20,700 bases of DNA. It comes from Helicobacter sp. Its GTDB lineage: Bacteria; Campylobacterota; Campylobacteria; Campylobacterales; Helicobacteraceae. Below are positions 1 through 8,466 of the stretch, in pieces. The DNA lies in contig JALEPE010000103.1 in NCBI GenBank assembly GCA_022766795.1, positions 1-20,700 of the forward strand, written 5' to 3'. The stretch's first letter is position 1. Each line of letters opens with the position of its first letter. Made by a program: the position numbers and the translations under genes. The notes below the pieces were generated by a model. It did not search any database. It was not told the origin of the DNA and saw only the letters and a program-made list of their open reading frames with translations.

Positions 1-159
1 TTTAAAACTTCAAGTTACAAGCTTTTTAACCCGTTTAAGAAAGAGAAAGTTAAAAATTTGCAAAAAAGGAAGTGGAATTATATCTAAGAAAGCTTAAGGG
101 GAGATTAAAAAGAAGGGGGGAGAAATAAATAGGGTAAAAAATCAAATTTTTTCATTCCA
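1..159. other. Left edge: possible 3' end of a plus-strand gene and AT-only hairpin
   Basis: No complete gene fits here. Two plus-strand frames are open from the window edge: frame 1 to a TAA at 85-87 and frame 2 to a TAA at 95-97. Both are lysine-rich, so this could be the tail of a gene converging on ubiX, but I cannot choose between them or name a family. An inverted repeat (AAAAAAT at 136-142, loop CAA, ATTTTTT at 146-152) lies just beyond the ubiX stop. It has no GC pairs, so it is at best a weak terminator. The coaD gene that follows ubiX in some relatives (from memory) is not present in these bases. Confidence 0.3.
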
Positions 160-756
160 TTAATACCCCCATCTTTTATAATTGTATGGAATCCCTAGAT
201 TATCACACCATTTGCCAATTAAGAATCTCTCTATTTCCTCTAAACTCTTTCCAGCATAATAACCAAAAATGGGCGGTGCAATTTGGACACCCAATCTTGA
301 AAGCTTTAACATATTTTCTAGAACAATAGGGCTTAAAGGCATTTCACGCGGCGCAAGGAGCAACTTGCGATTCTCTTTTATCATCACACTTGCGGTGCGG
401 GTTAGCAAAGTATCACAAATCCCATAAGAAATTTTTGCCAAAGTATTTTGCGAACACGGAATCACCGCCATTGCCTCACAGATACACGAACCACTTGCAA
501 TACTTGCGCTTAAATCTTTATCTTCAAACAATGTGAGATTAGGAATCCCTTGCAAGGCTTTTGTTAAAACACAAGAGATTTGCTCCTCCTTGCTCACAGA
601 ATCGCTCCTGCCCTTATGATTTTCCGCCAATATTGTATCTTTCGCACCCTGTGTGATGACACAATATTTTTCTATCTCTTGTGGCAAAAAATGCAAAAAC
701 TTCAAACCCAACTCTACCCCACTCGCACCACTAATTCCTACAACAATGCGCTTCAT
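160..756 (-). CDS. ubiX: Flavin prenyltransferase UbiX
   Basis: UbiX joins dimethylallyl phosphate to reduced FMN, giving the prenylated flavin cofactor of UbiD-type decarboxylases; it is cytosolic. The 198-residue product has the usual family length. It opens with a Rossmann-like GISGASG motif (residues 8-14), has an ASGS stretch near 87-90, and carries the diagnostic block ending LAPREMPLS (134-142), where the Arg and Glu belong to the prenyl-phosphate site. The start ATG overlaps the flgA stop by four bases (ATGA), implying translational coupling. No UbiD partner lies in the window. Confidence is high from the N-terminal and PREMPL motifs together. Confidence 0.93.
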   Translation of the reverse strand: MKRIVVGISGASGVELGLKFLHFLPQEIEKYCVITQGAKDTILAENHKGRSDSVSKEEQISCVLTKALQGIPNLTLFEDKDLSASIASGSCICEAMAVIPCSQNTLAKISYGICDTLLTRTASVMIKENRKLLLAPREMPLSPIVLENMLKLSRLGVQIAPPIFGYYAGKSLEEIERFLIGKWCDNLGIPYNYKRWGY

Positions 757-1673
757 AGCAATCTCCCCCTGCCTTCTTCTAATACTTCCACATCATAAAC
801 TTTTTTGTTGCGGATTTTTTCCGTATTAATTGCGCGCGCCTTGATAATATCGCCTACCGCGCCATCTTTTTGCGCTTCAAGCGTAAATTCCAATAGCACA
901 CCATTTTCTATCACAGAGACAATCATCTTATCCCCTCTCTTTACTACACGTTTTGCAATCAGCCTCTCTTTAGTTATAATCACATCTTTTGGCGTATAAG
1001 AGCGCACTGCCACTTTACCCATTTCATTCTCTTGCATCAAGGGGCTACTAATGCGTGTAAATGGAATCCAAACCGCTTGCGCATTGCTATAATCAACACT
1101 CTGTCTACCATTAATTGGATTAATTGTTTGGATAGCTTGAATCTTTGCATCAATTGTATATCTAAAATATACTTTGCGATTCCGTATTTGCGCCCCTATT
1201 TTTTCCTGCACAATAACATCAAAACTTCCCTCATTGCGTTTTAGCAACTTGGAATGAAAATCTATGGACAAAATGGCATTCTCTTTAAAATGCAATGGCG
1301 TAACCTGCTCTAAATGGATTGCCTCAATTTGAATGTTATTCTTTTTATACTCACGCAAAAACTCTGCTAAAATATGATTTTTAATCCCTGTTTGCTCCCC
1401 GCTAAACTCTCGTTTAAAGGTAATGATTGGGGATTCTGCACCCACAGAAATTCCTTCGCTTTCAAATGCTGCTATAATTTGACTGCTTTTCACCTGATAA
1501 ATATTGGAAGAATTTGGAATCTTAAGCACTAAAAAATCACTTGCAATCTCTTTAAATAAATCCTTAGCATACACATTTTGCGCGCTAAAGCTATACTCTT
1601 TTTTTAGCACCAAATAATCAATCCCAAAAGCACAGCAACTAAAAACTAATAAAAATGTCAAAACTTTAAACAT
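753..1673 (-). CDS. flgA: Flagellar basal-body P-ring formation chaperone FlgA
   Basis: FlgA is a periplasmic chaperone needed to assemble FlgI into the flagellar P ring. The 306-residue product starts with a short signal peptide (hydrophobic core at about residues 4-15, then FGI). The last 70 or so residues are the typical FlgA/SAF C-terminal region, with a V-x-x-G-D-K-M-I-V-S-V stretch, then G-x-x-G-D-I-I-K-A-R, and an end rich in charged residues. From memory this is longer than many FlgA proteins (about 220 residues); the extra length is in the N-terminal half. Its start overlaps the end of copA by eight bases and its stop overlaps the ubiX start by four, so the three are co-translated. 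No separate flagellar promoter was identified. Confidence 0.85.
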   Translation of the reverse strand: MFKVLTFLLVFSCCAFGIDYLVLKKEYSFSAQNVYAKDLFKEIASDFLVLKIPNSSNIYQVKSSQIIAAFESEGISVGAESPIITFKREFSGEQTGIKNHILAEFLREYKKNNIQIEAIHLEQVTPLHFKENAILSIDFHSKLLKRNEGSFDVIVQEKIGAQIRNRKVYFRYTIDAKIQAIQTINPINGRQSVDYSNAQAVWIPFTRISSPLMQENEMGKVAVRSYTPKDVIITKERLIAKRVVKRGDKMIVSVIENGVLLEFTLEAQKDGAVGDIIKARAINTEKIRNKKVYDVEVLEEGRGRLL

Positions 1674-3804
1674 TTGCCAATCTTAAACTTGAAATTCTAA
1701 GCGCGTTTGTAACAACACTTAAGGAACTTGCAGCCATTGCAGCCCCAGCGAATGCAGGTTGCAAAACAATTCCAAAATAAGGATAAAGCACACCCGCTGC
1801 TAATGGAATCAAAACGATATTATAAATGTAGGCAAAAAAGAGATTTTGCCTAATGTTTTTTAAAGTCGCATTCGCTATATCAAAAACTTCCACGATTCCC
1901 CATAAATCATTTTTCAGCAACAACACATCGCCCACTTCTTGCGCTAACTCTGTCGCTTCAATAAATGAGATTCCAAAACTTGCTTCCTTGAGTGCTAACG
2001 CGTCATTAATCCCATCTCCCACAAAGCAAACCGCTCCACTTTGTGAAAGCTGCGCAATTTTATCAGCTTTTTGTGTTGGTGTAACACCGGCAAAATACTG
2101 CGCCACACCCAAATCCTGCGCCACTTTTGCTACATTTGCTGCATTGTCTCCGCTTAAAATGACGGATTCCACTCCACGCGCTCTTAAGGCTTCAATCGTG
2201 GCTTTTGCATTGATTTGAATGGAATCTTGCAGATAAAATAACGCTAAAATCTCCTCCTGATTCCCAAGTGCTACACAATCCTCGCGTGAAACTCCTTGCA
2301 ATGGCTTTTTGCATTGTGATTCTACCCACTCTAAAGAACCCAAAAAATAATCTGCGTTCTTAAATCTTGCTTGCACACCCTTGCCGATTTCATAGTTTTT
2401 AGATTCCAATTTTATAGTAGCAAAACCCTTAGCAAAGCCTAAAATTGCTTTTGCAATGGGGTGAGGATTGTTGCTTTGCATTGCATAGCTTAACCCTAAA
2501 ATCAAATCCTTTGGTTGATTTGCAGATAAAATTTTAAACTCTTGGACAACAATTTCTCCCTTTGTGAGTGTGCCGGTTTTATCAAACACGATAGTTTTGA
2601 TTTTCTTAGCCTTTTCATAAACATCGGGATTTTTAATTAAAATCTCCGCCTTTTTAGCGCGCATACTTGCACACACGATGGCTAAAGGCACTGCAAGTCC
2701 TAGCGCACAAGGGCAAGAAACCACAAGCACACTCGCCGCAATGGAAAGCGCAAAAGCTAAACCCTGCCCTACAAACAACCACACTACAAACGCTACAAGA
2801 CTTAGCAACACAACACTAGGCACAAAGATACTAGCGATTTTATCCGCAAGTGCGCCAATAGGTGGCTTTTGACTTTGGGATAATTCCAATAAATCTAACA
2901 TTTCATAGACAAAAAACGCGTTGGAATCCTTATTTGCCTCTACAATCATCTCACCATTGAGAACCAAACTCCCGCCAATCACTTCCGCTCCTGCTTCTAA
3001 TGTCTTTGGCACTTCCTCTCCATTAATATGTGCGCTACTCACTTCAGCCTTACCCGATAAAACAATGCCGTCTAATGGTATCTTTTCTCCCCCTACAACA
3101 AGGCACTTATCTCCCTTTCGGATTTTATCTATAGCAACCCATTGTTCCTCTTTGGAATCCTGAACCAACCTTGCTTTAGCGGGTAAAAGTTTCGCTAGAA
3201 TCTCTAACGCATCACTTGCCTTTTTCTTTGCGCTAGATTTGAGATATTCCCCTACAAGCACGAAGCAAATCACCGCACTACTCCCCTCAAAGTAGAATCC
3301 CTCCGCGCCGCTTAAAAACAAATAGACCGAATACACATACGCCACGCTCGTACCAAGCGCAATGAGAACATTCATATCCGCCGATTTTGTTTTAAAAAAA
3401 CTCCTTGCGCCTTGATAAAAGGGCAACCCGCAATAAAACTGCACAACACTTGCCAAAAGGAGCTGAACCATTCCGCTCCAAGCAGTGTGGAATCCACCCA
3501 TATGTAACGCAAAAATTACGATAAACAATGGAATCGCAACCCACAATCTACGCTTCAAGCCCTTAATATAAGCAATCTCAAGGGCTTTGGAGTTATCCAA
3601 GCTTGTCGGAAAGCCATAGGAAGTAATCAACTCTGCAATTTGCGATTCCGTGATTTTTGTCTCATCGTAGGCAATTTTTGCAAGTCCGCTAATGGCATTA
3701 ATTTTGATATTTGTAATGCTTGGAATCTTTTGCAAATTTTTATCAATCGCCGCAGAACACGCGCTACAATGCATTCCGCTAATATTTAATTTAACCACTT
3801 TCAT
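1666..3804 (-). CDS. copA: Cu(I)-exporting P1B-type ATPase CopA
   Basis: This inner-membrane pump uses ATP to move Cu(I) out of the cytoplasm. The 712-residue protein shows every expected P1B block in order: one N-terminal heavy-metal-associated domain with GMHCSAC (residues 10-16); membrane helices from about 88; the CPC metal site (364-366) inside SCPCALGLA; the phosphorylated Asp408 in DKTGTLT; the HP pair at 448-449; the hinge GDGINDA (596-602); and the copper-type YN (661-662) and MxxSS (690-694) residues in the last two helices. The actuator motif, usually TGE, reads NGE here (261-263). The ATG follows an AAAGG ribosome binding site. It is the first gene of the copA-flgA-ubiX cluster and is divergent from nrdB. 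Confidence 0.93.
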   Translation of the reverse strand: MKVVKLNISGMHCSACSAAIDKNLQKIPSITNIKINAISGLAKIAYDETKITESQIAELITSYGFPTSLDNSKALEIAYIKGLKRRLWVAIPLFIVIFALHMGGFHTAWSGMVQLLLASVVQFYCGLPFYQGARSFFKTKSADMNVLIALGTSVAYVYSVYLFLSGAEGFYFEGSSAVICFVLVGEYLKSSAKKKASDALEILAKLLPAKARLVQDSKEEQWVAIDKIRKGDKCLVVGGEKIPLDGIVLSGKAEVSSAHINGEEVPKTLEAGAEVIGGSLVLNGEMIVEANKDSNAFFVYEMLDLLELSQSQKPPIGALADKIASIFVPSVVLLSLVAFVVWLFVGQGLAFALSIAASVLVVSCPCALGLAVPLAIVCASMRAKKAEILIKNPDVYEKAKKIKTIVFDKTGTLTKGEIVVQEFKILSANQPKDLILGLSYAMQSNNPHPIAKAILGFAKGFATIKLESKNYEIGKGVQARFKNADYFLGSLEWVESQCKKPLQGVSREDCVALGNQEEILALFYLQDSIQINAKATIEALRARGVESVILSGDNAANVAKVAQDLGVAQYFAGVTPTQKADKIAQLSQSGAVCFVGDGINDALALKEASFGISFIEATELAQEVGDVLLLKNDLWGIVEVFDIANATLKNIRQNLFFAYIYNIVLIPLAAGVLYPYFGIVLQPAFAGAAMAASSLSVVTNALRISSLRLANV

Positions 3805-3919
3805 TCTTTGCCTTTATGCTTACTTTAATAAATAATTGATGAGTTTTAAAGCTTTAAAATTTTATAATTTCTGCTTTTATTTTATACTTAAATATTTTAT
3901 AATTTCTTAAGGTAATTTT
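3805..3919. promoter_or_regulatory. Divergent promoter region between copA and nrdB
   Basis: These 115 very AT-rich bases separate divergent genes, so both promoters should lie here. On the plus strand, TATAAT occurs at 3863-3868 and 3898-3903 inside a repeated TTTTATAATTTCT, with TATACT at 3884-3889. The first or the TATACT is the more sensible -10 for nrdB; the second TATAAT is too close to the ribosome binding site (TAAGG, 3908-3912). No NrdR box or CueR-type dyad was recognised. Start sites are inferred only. Confidence 0.45.
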
Positions 3920-4945
3920 ATGATAAACCGCAAAAAAATCTACAATCCAAACTCCCAAGAAAGCGTGAATGAACGCAAAATCTTTGGAGGTAATCCCACC
4001 AGCATTTTTGAGCTAAATAAAATCAAATACCAATGGGCTTATAATCTTTGGAAAGTAATGCTTGCAAACACTTGGTTTCCTGAAGAAGTGAATATGACGC
4101 TAGATAAACGCGACTATGCAAACGATTTAACTCCAGAGGAGAAGATTGGTTATGATAGAGCCTTAGCGCAACTCATTTTTATGGATTCTTTGCAGACAAA
4201 TAACCTCATTGACAATGTTAATCCTTATATCACAAGCCCAGAGATTAACCTTATCTTAGTGCGTCAAGCCTTTGAAGAAGCCCTGCATTCCCAAAGCTAC
4301 GCGGTAATGGTAGAATCCATCTCGGCAAATACCGATGAAATCTATGAAATGTGGCGCACAGATATGCAGTTAAGAAACAAAAACGACTACATTGCAAATG
4401 TGTATGAGGAACTAGCAGTCAATCCCACAGAATCCACACTTCTAAAGGCAATGTTCGCCAATCAAATCCTAGAGGGAATCTACTTTTATAGTGGATTTGC
4501 CTTTTTTTATACTCTTGCAAGAAGTGGCAAAATGCTAGGAAGTGCGCAAATGATTCGCTTTATCCAGCGCGATGAAGTAACGCATTTGCTGCTATTTCAA
4601 AACCTCATCAATTCCTTAAAAAAAGAAATGCCACAACTTTTCACTAAAGACTTGATTGAAGAAGTGATTGAAATGTTTAGAGAGGCTGTGAAAGTGGAAT
4701 CCGCTTGGGGAGAATACATTACACAAGGACAGATTCTAGGACTTACAAACGAGATTATCCACGAATACATTTGCTATCTTGCCGATGATAGATTAAAACG
4801 CGTGGGTTTGCCCCCGCTTTATAATGCTAAGCACCCCATTAAGTGGGTAGATGCTTTTAGTGCAATTAATGAAACAAAGCCAAATTTCTTTGAAACACAA
4901 CCAGCTAATTATTCAAAAGGGAGTATAAATTTTGATGATTTCTAA
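3920..4945 (+). CDS. nrdB: Class Ia ribonucleotide reductase small subunit NrdB
   Basis: NrdB carries the di-iron/tyrosyl radical cofactor that drives reduction of ribonucleotides to deoxyribonucleotides by NrdA. All expected ligands can be placed by comparison with E. coli R2: Asp98, Glu120, His123, Glu185, Glu219 and His222, with the radical Tyr127 in EALHSQSY. The second iron cluster motif reads RDEVTHL (217-223). The C-terminus ends in FDDF, the kind of tail that binds the large subunit. At 341 residues the gene is full length. An ATG with TAAGG seven bases upstream fixes the start. The next gene begins inside its 3' end. No nrdA is in the window; in Helicobacter it is usually unlinked. 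Confidence 0.95.
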   Translation: MINRKKIYNPNSQESVNERKIFGGNPTSIFELNKIKYQWAYNLWKVMLANTWFPEEVNMTLDKRDYANDLTPEEKIGYDRALAQLIFMDSLQTNNLIDNVNPYITSPEINLILVRQAFEEALHSQSYAVMVESISANTDEIYEMWRTDMQLRNKNDYIANVYEELAVNPTESTLLKAMFANQILEGIYFYSGFAFFYTLARSGKMLGSAQMIRFIQRDEVTHLLLFQNLINSLKKEMPQLFTKDLIEEVIEMFREAVKVESAWGEYITQGQILGLTNEIIHEYICYLADDRLKRVGLPPLYNAKHPIKWVDAFSAINETKPNFFETQPANYSKGSINFDDF

Positions 4946-5660
4946 GCAACTTTATGCATTACAGGTTAAAACAGGGCAGAATTTTGAGGAGAATCTAACG
5001 CATTTAAAGAATCTTATTTTAGACTGCGAAAGTGATTCTATTATTTTAGCACCCGAGGTTTGCTTGACAAACTTCTGCTATCAGAGAATGGACGAGGCAA
5101 GTGAGTTTGCAAAAATCGCAACAGAGACGCTACTTAGGCTCTCTAGCGACCGCACGATTGCTATCACAATGATTGAAAAATACCGCGATGGATTCTACAA
5201 TAACCTAAAAGTCTTTCACAAAGGCGAATTACTGCACAAACAAAGCAAACATAAGCTATTCCCACTTGGCAATGAGCATTTACACTTCCAAAGTGGCGAT
5301 ATTGCAGAGATTGCACCTTTTAAAATTGACGATTTAACTTGCGGTGCGATTAACTGCTTTGAATTGCGTTTTATTGAGCTTTGGGAGAGGGTAAAGGGTT
5401 GTGATTTGATTTTTGTCCCTGCGCAATGGGGCAAGGAGCGCAAAGACAACTTTGAAACTCTGTGCAAAGCCCTAGCCATTACCACGCAAAGCTTTGTGTT
5501 AGCAAGTAGTGGGGCAAACGACACCTGCGCAAAGGGAAGCGGAATCATCTCACCCTTTGGACTTGCGCTTACCGATGATAGCAAAGAAGTGATTGCGATG
5601 CGTGCAGACTTCAATGCTGTTTTACAAGTGCGCAAATACATTAATATCGGGCTAAAATAG
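4935..5660 (+). CDS. Nitrilase-superfamily carbon-nitrogen hydrolase
   Basis: This is a cytosolic amidohydrolase of the nitrilase (CN_hydrolase) superfamily, which uses a Glu-Lys-Cys triad. Counting from the ATG at 4935, the candidates are Glu41 in LAPEVCLTNF, Lys105 or Lys107 in KHKLFP, and Cys141 in CGAINCFELRF. At 241 residues it is slightly short for the family (roughly 250-300), and the substrate cannot be told from sequence. A TTG at 4932 is an in-frame alternative start; AAAAGGGAG (4915-4923) is eight bases from the TTG and eleven from the ATG, so either is possible. It overlaps nrdB and ends two bases before pcm, so the three are probably one transcript. Confidence 0.8.
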   Translation: MISKQLYALQVKTGQNFEENLTHLKNLILDCESDSIILAPEVCLTNFCYQRMDEASEFAKIATETLLRLSSDRTIAITMIEKYRDGFYNNLKVFHKGELLHKQSKHKLFPLGNEHLHFQSGDIAEIAPFKIDDLTCGAINCFELRFIELWERVKGCDLIFVPAQWGKERKDNFETLCKALAITTQSFVLASSGANDTCAKGSGIISPFGLALTDDSKEVIAMRADFNAVLQVRKYINIGLK

Positions 5661-5662
5661 GA

Positions 5663-6307
5663 ATGCAAGCACTTAAAACTGCAAATATGGTGCTTGAAAT
5701 CTCTAAAAGATTCCCCCTAAGCCCAAATGTTGAAAAAGCATTTTTAAGTGTGAATCGTGAAATTTTTGTCCCCAACGGCTTTAAACATCTCGCATACGCG
5801 CTAGACGCGCTTCCTATGGGGGCAAGTCAATGGATTAGCTCTCCTTTAACCGTGGCAAAGATGACAGAATTTCTACAATGTGAGGGCGCAGATTCCGTGC
5901 TAGAGATTGGTTGCGGGAGTGGCTACCAAGCTGCGATTCTTAGCAAACTCATTCGCCGTGTTTTTAGCATTGAGCGCATTGAAAAACTACTCATAGAAGC
6001 GATTGCGCGTATTAAACTCTGTGAAATTTACAATATTAACACCAAGCTTGATGATGGGCAAGAGGGCTGGACAACTTTTGCTCCCTATGATAGAATCTTA
6101 TTTTCTGCTTCCATTGCAGAGATTCCACAAAGCCTTGTTTCACAGCTAAATGAGGGCGGAATCCTCGTTGCGCCAATGGTAAAAAACAATATGCAAATTA
6201 TTACGCGTTTTTTCAAACAAAATGGAATCCTAACGCAAAAAGAGGAGCTAGAGAGTTGCGTATTTGTGCCAGTGCTAAACGGACTAGATAGAAGGCCCTC
6301 CATATAA
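5663..6307 (+). CDS. pcm: Protein-L-isoaspartate O-methyltransferase
   Basis: Pcm transfers a methyl group from S-adenosylmethionine to L-isoaspartyl residues of aged proteins, allowing their repair. The 214-residue product matches the family length. It carries the family's ISSPLTVAKMTE block (58-69, where relatives have ISQP) and the SAM-binding motif VLEIGCGSGYQAA (79-91), followed by an acidic SIERIE segment. The region near 130 has DDGQEGW where other Pcm proteins have GDGWxG, so that motif is rearranged. The ATG is preceded by AGGA, two bases after the stop of the hydrolase. nrdB and pcm are also neighbours in H. pylori (recalled). Confidence 0.9.
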   Translation: MQALKTANMVLEISKRFPLSPNVEKAFLSVNREIFVPNGFKHLAYALDALPMGASQWISSPLTVAKMTEFLQCEGADSVLEIGCGSGYQAAILSKLIRRVFSIERIEKLLIEAIARIKLCEIYNINTKLDDGQEGWTTFAPYDRILFSASIAEIPQSLVSQLNEGGILVAPMVKNNMQIITRFFKQNGILTQKEELESCVFVPVLNGLDRRPSI

Positions 6308-6425
6308 GAAAATGTCTGTAACAAGGGGGATAGACAAAAACCATCTTTCTACATAGAAGGTGCGCTATTATAGCAAAATTCATTGTTAAATTACTATAAA
6401 ATTACAACTTTACACAATGATTTCT

Positions 6426-6456
6426 TATAGCTTTAAAAGATTTGCTAAGCTATAAT
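6426..6456 (+). promoter_or_regulatory. Candidate cdsA promoter overlapped by an inverted repeat
   Basis: A TATAAT -10 box (6451-6456) lies 34 bases upstream of the cdsA start. It overlaps the right arm of an 8-base inverted repeat: TATAGCTT at 6426-6433 and AAGCTATA at 6447-6454, with a 13-base spacer. A related palindrome, GCTATTATAGC, sits further upstream at 6364-6374. The dyad could be an operator or chance in AT-rich DNA. The rest of the 183-base gap (6308-6490) shows no gene and no clear T-tailed terminator for pcm. Confidence 0.45.
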
Positions 6457-6490
6457 GAAACTTCATTAATTTTATTCTATTGGAAAATTT

Positions 6491-7270
6491 ATGCTAGAGA
6501 ATTTTAAAATTGAGCCAAATCGCATTTACACTGCGCTTATTATGCTAGTTGCCGTTATTTTGATTGTTATATTCCATACGCCATTTTTAATATGGAGTGT
6601 ATTTGGAATCGCATTTTTAATTGGATTTTACGAAGCTTTTAAGCTTTACAATAAAACCACGCCAAACTTTTACTTTTGGATTTTAGCGATTTTGTCGTGG
6701 CTAGGTGTTTATGTGTTTGAATCTCCCATTAGCCCATTTGTTGCACTCATAGTGCTTGGTGCATACCAAAGCTATACAAAACAAGGCAAACTAGAACAGG
6801 CGATGCCCTTTATTTACCCTTTAATTCCCTTTGTATTTTTGTATTTGCTGTATTTAGAGGATTCCATTAATGCGATGATTTGGTTACTCTTCATCGTAGG
6901 CTTAACCGATAGTTGCGCATATATCGGAGGCAAAATGCTAGGAGGTAAGCTATTTCAAAACAGCGCGTTTTGCCCAACTTCACCCAACAAAACAAAAGAA
7001 GGTGTGTTAGTTGGAGTGTGTGTTGCAACATTGGTTGGGACAATGATTGGGTTAGGCGTTTGTGGATTTTTCACTTCCTTAATTTTGACATTTATTGCAA
7101 GTTTTGTCAGCGTATTTGGAGATTTATACGAAAGCTATCTTAAACGCACGGCGGGCGTGAAAGATAGCGGAACTATATTCCCCGGACACGGCGGAATCCT
7201 AGATCGTTTAGATGGCTATTTTTTTGCCGTTATCGTGCTTTATATGCTACTTAGGATTGTAAAATTATGA
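6491..7270 (+). CDS. cdsA: Phosphatidate cytidylyltransferase CdsA
   Basis: CdsA makes CDP-diacylglycerol from phosphatidic acid and CTP, the branch point of phospholipid synthesis, in the inner membrane. The 259-residue protein is mostly hydrophobic, with about seven or eight predicted membrane segments. It ends with the CDP-diglyceride synthase signature: LKR (217-219), KD (224-225), HGG (233-235) and the DRxD metal-binding triplet (Asp238, Asp241). An acidic D140 lies in a helix, as in other CdsA proteins. The start is an ATG with a weak TGGAAA upstream. Its stop overlaps the dxr start by four bases (ATGA), so the two are translationally coupled; H. pylori has the same pair. Confidence 0.93.
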   Translation: MLENFKIEPNRIYTALIMLVAVILIVIFHTPFLIWSVFGIAFLIGFYEAFKLYNKTTPNFYFWILAILSWLGVYVFESPISPFVALIVLGAYQSYTKQGKLEQAMPFIYPLIPFVFLYLLYLEDSINAMIWLLFIVGLTDSCAYIGGKMLGGKLFQNSAFCPTSPNKTKEGVLVGVCVATLVGTMIGLGVCGFFTSLILTFIASFVSVFGDLYESYLKRTAGVKDSGTIFPGHGGILDRLDGYFFAVIVLYMLLRIVKL

Positions 7271-8388
7271 TTATTTTAGGCTCTAGTGGCTCCATTGGGA
7301 TTAACACCTTAGCCATTGCGGAACGTTATCATTTAGAAGTAGAAGTGCTAGGGGTCGGCAAAAACATTGCCCTTTTAAATAAACAGATTCTAAAATTCCA
7401 CCCAAAAGCCGTTATTATCGCAGATGAACGCGATAAAGATTCCATTACTAAAGACTTTTGTGGCAAAATTTATTTTGGTAAAAATGGAATCTTGCAAGCC
7501 ATTAAAGAGGCAGAATCCAATCTATTAATTAATGCTCTTGTAGGATTTATCGGGCTAGAACCCACACTATGTGGAATAGAATGCAACAAAACAATTGCTC
7601 TAGCAAACAAAGAAAGTTTAGTTGTGGGTGGGGAATACATTGATATGCGTCGCATTATCCCCATTGATAGTGAGCATTTTAGTTTAAAATACCTACTTGA
7701 TAGCAATCCACGCCCTTTTAGGAATCTCTATATCACAGCAAGCGGTGGGGCATTTCGTGATATAGCACTCAATGAGATTCCATACCAAAATGCCACTAAT
7801 GCCCTAAAACACCCTAATTGGAAAATGGGGCAAAAAATTACCATTGATTCTGCAACAATGGTCAATAAGCTCTTTGAAATCTTAGAGGCATATTGGCTTT
7901 TTGGCTCCAAGAATATTGATGCACTCATTGAACGCAATTCTCATATTCACGCGCTTGTAGAGTTTTGCGATGGAAGTGTCGTTGCACATTTTGCCACAGC
8001 AAATATGCAACTGCCTATTGCATATGCCATCTGTGCAGGACTTGGAATCAATGAAACTTTACTAAAAGAAACCACACCCATCATCAATCCCTTGCATTTT
8101 AAAAACATCAACTACAACTTGCAAAATATTGATGTTAATCGTTATCCCCTATGGAGACTTAAAGACAAATTGCTTGAAAATCCAAAGCTAGGTTTAACAC
8201 TTAATGCCGCAAATGAAGTCGCCGTAGAAGCATTTTTGCGTGATTTGATTCCCTTTGGAGCCATTACAACAATGATTCAAAATGCACTAAAAACCTTTGA
8301 AAACGTGAATTTTAGCACTATAGATTCCATGATTGCGCTAGATTTAGAAGTGCGGCAATACACAAAAGCGCAATTAAAACACCAATAA
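7267..8388 (+). CDS. dxr: 1-deoxy-D-xylulose 5-phosphate reductoisomerase
   Basis: Dxr converts deoxyxylulose 5-phosphate to methylerythritol 4-phosphate using NADPH, the committed step of the MEP isoprenoid pathway; it is the fosmidomycin target. The 373-residue protein begins with the NADPH-binding GSSGSIG (5-11). ALANKESLV (111-119) and PIDSEH (132-137) follow; Asp134, Glu136 and Glu204 correspond to the metal ligands of the E. coli enzyme. TASGGAF (157-163), the flexible-loop HPNWKMG (182-188), and LNAANEVAV near residue 315 are also present. It is a little shorter than the E. coli enzyme (398). It is coupled to cdsA by an ATGA overlap and ends 78 bases before htrA. Confidence 0.95.
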   Translation: MIILGSSGSIGINTLAIAERYHLEVEVLGVGKNIALLNKQILKFHPKAVIIADERDKDSITKDFCGKIYFGKNGILQAIKEAESNLLINALVGFIGLEPTLCGIECNKTIALANKESLVVGGEYIDMRRIIPIDSEHFSLKYLLDSNPRPFRNLYITASGGAFRDIALNEIPYQNATNALKHPNWKMGQKITIDSATMVNKLFEILEAYWLFGSKNIDALIERNSHIHALVEFCDGSVVAHFATANMQLPIAYAICAGLGINETLLKETTPIINPLHFKNINYNLQNIDVNRYPLWRLKDKLLENPKLGLTLNAANEVAVEAFLRDLIPFGAITTMIQNALKTFENVNFSTIDSMIALDLEVRQYTKAQLKHQ

Positions 8389-8466
8389 AAATCTCTAAAC
8401 TTTTTTTCATTATTTATTGATTTACATTTTTTTGAAATAATACAGAAAATTATTTAAGGAGTATGT

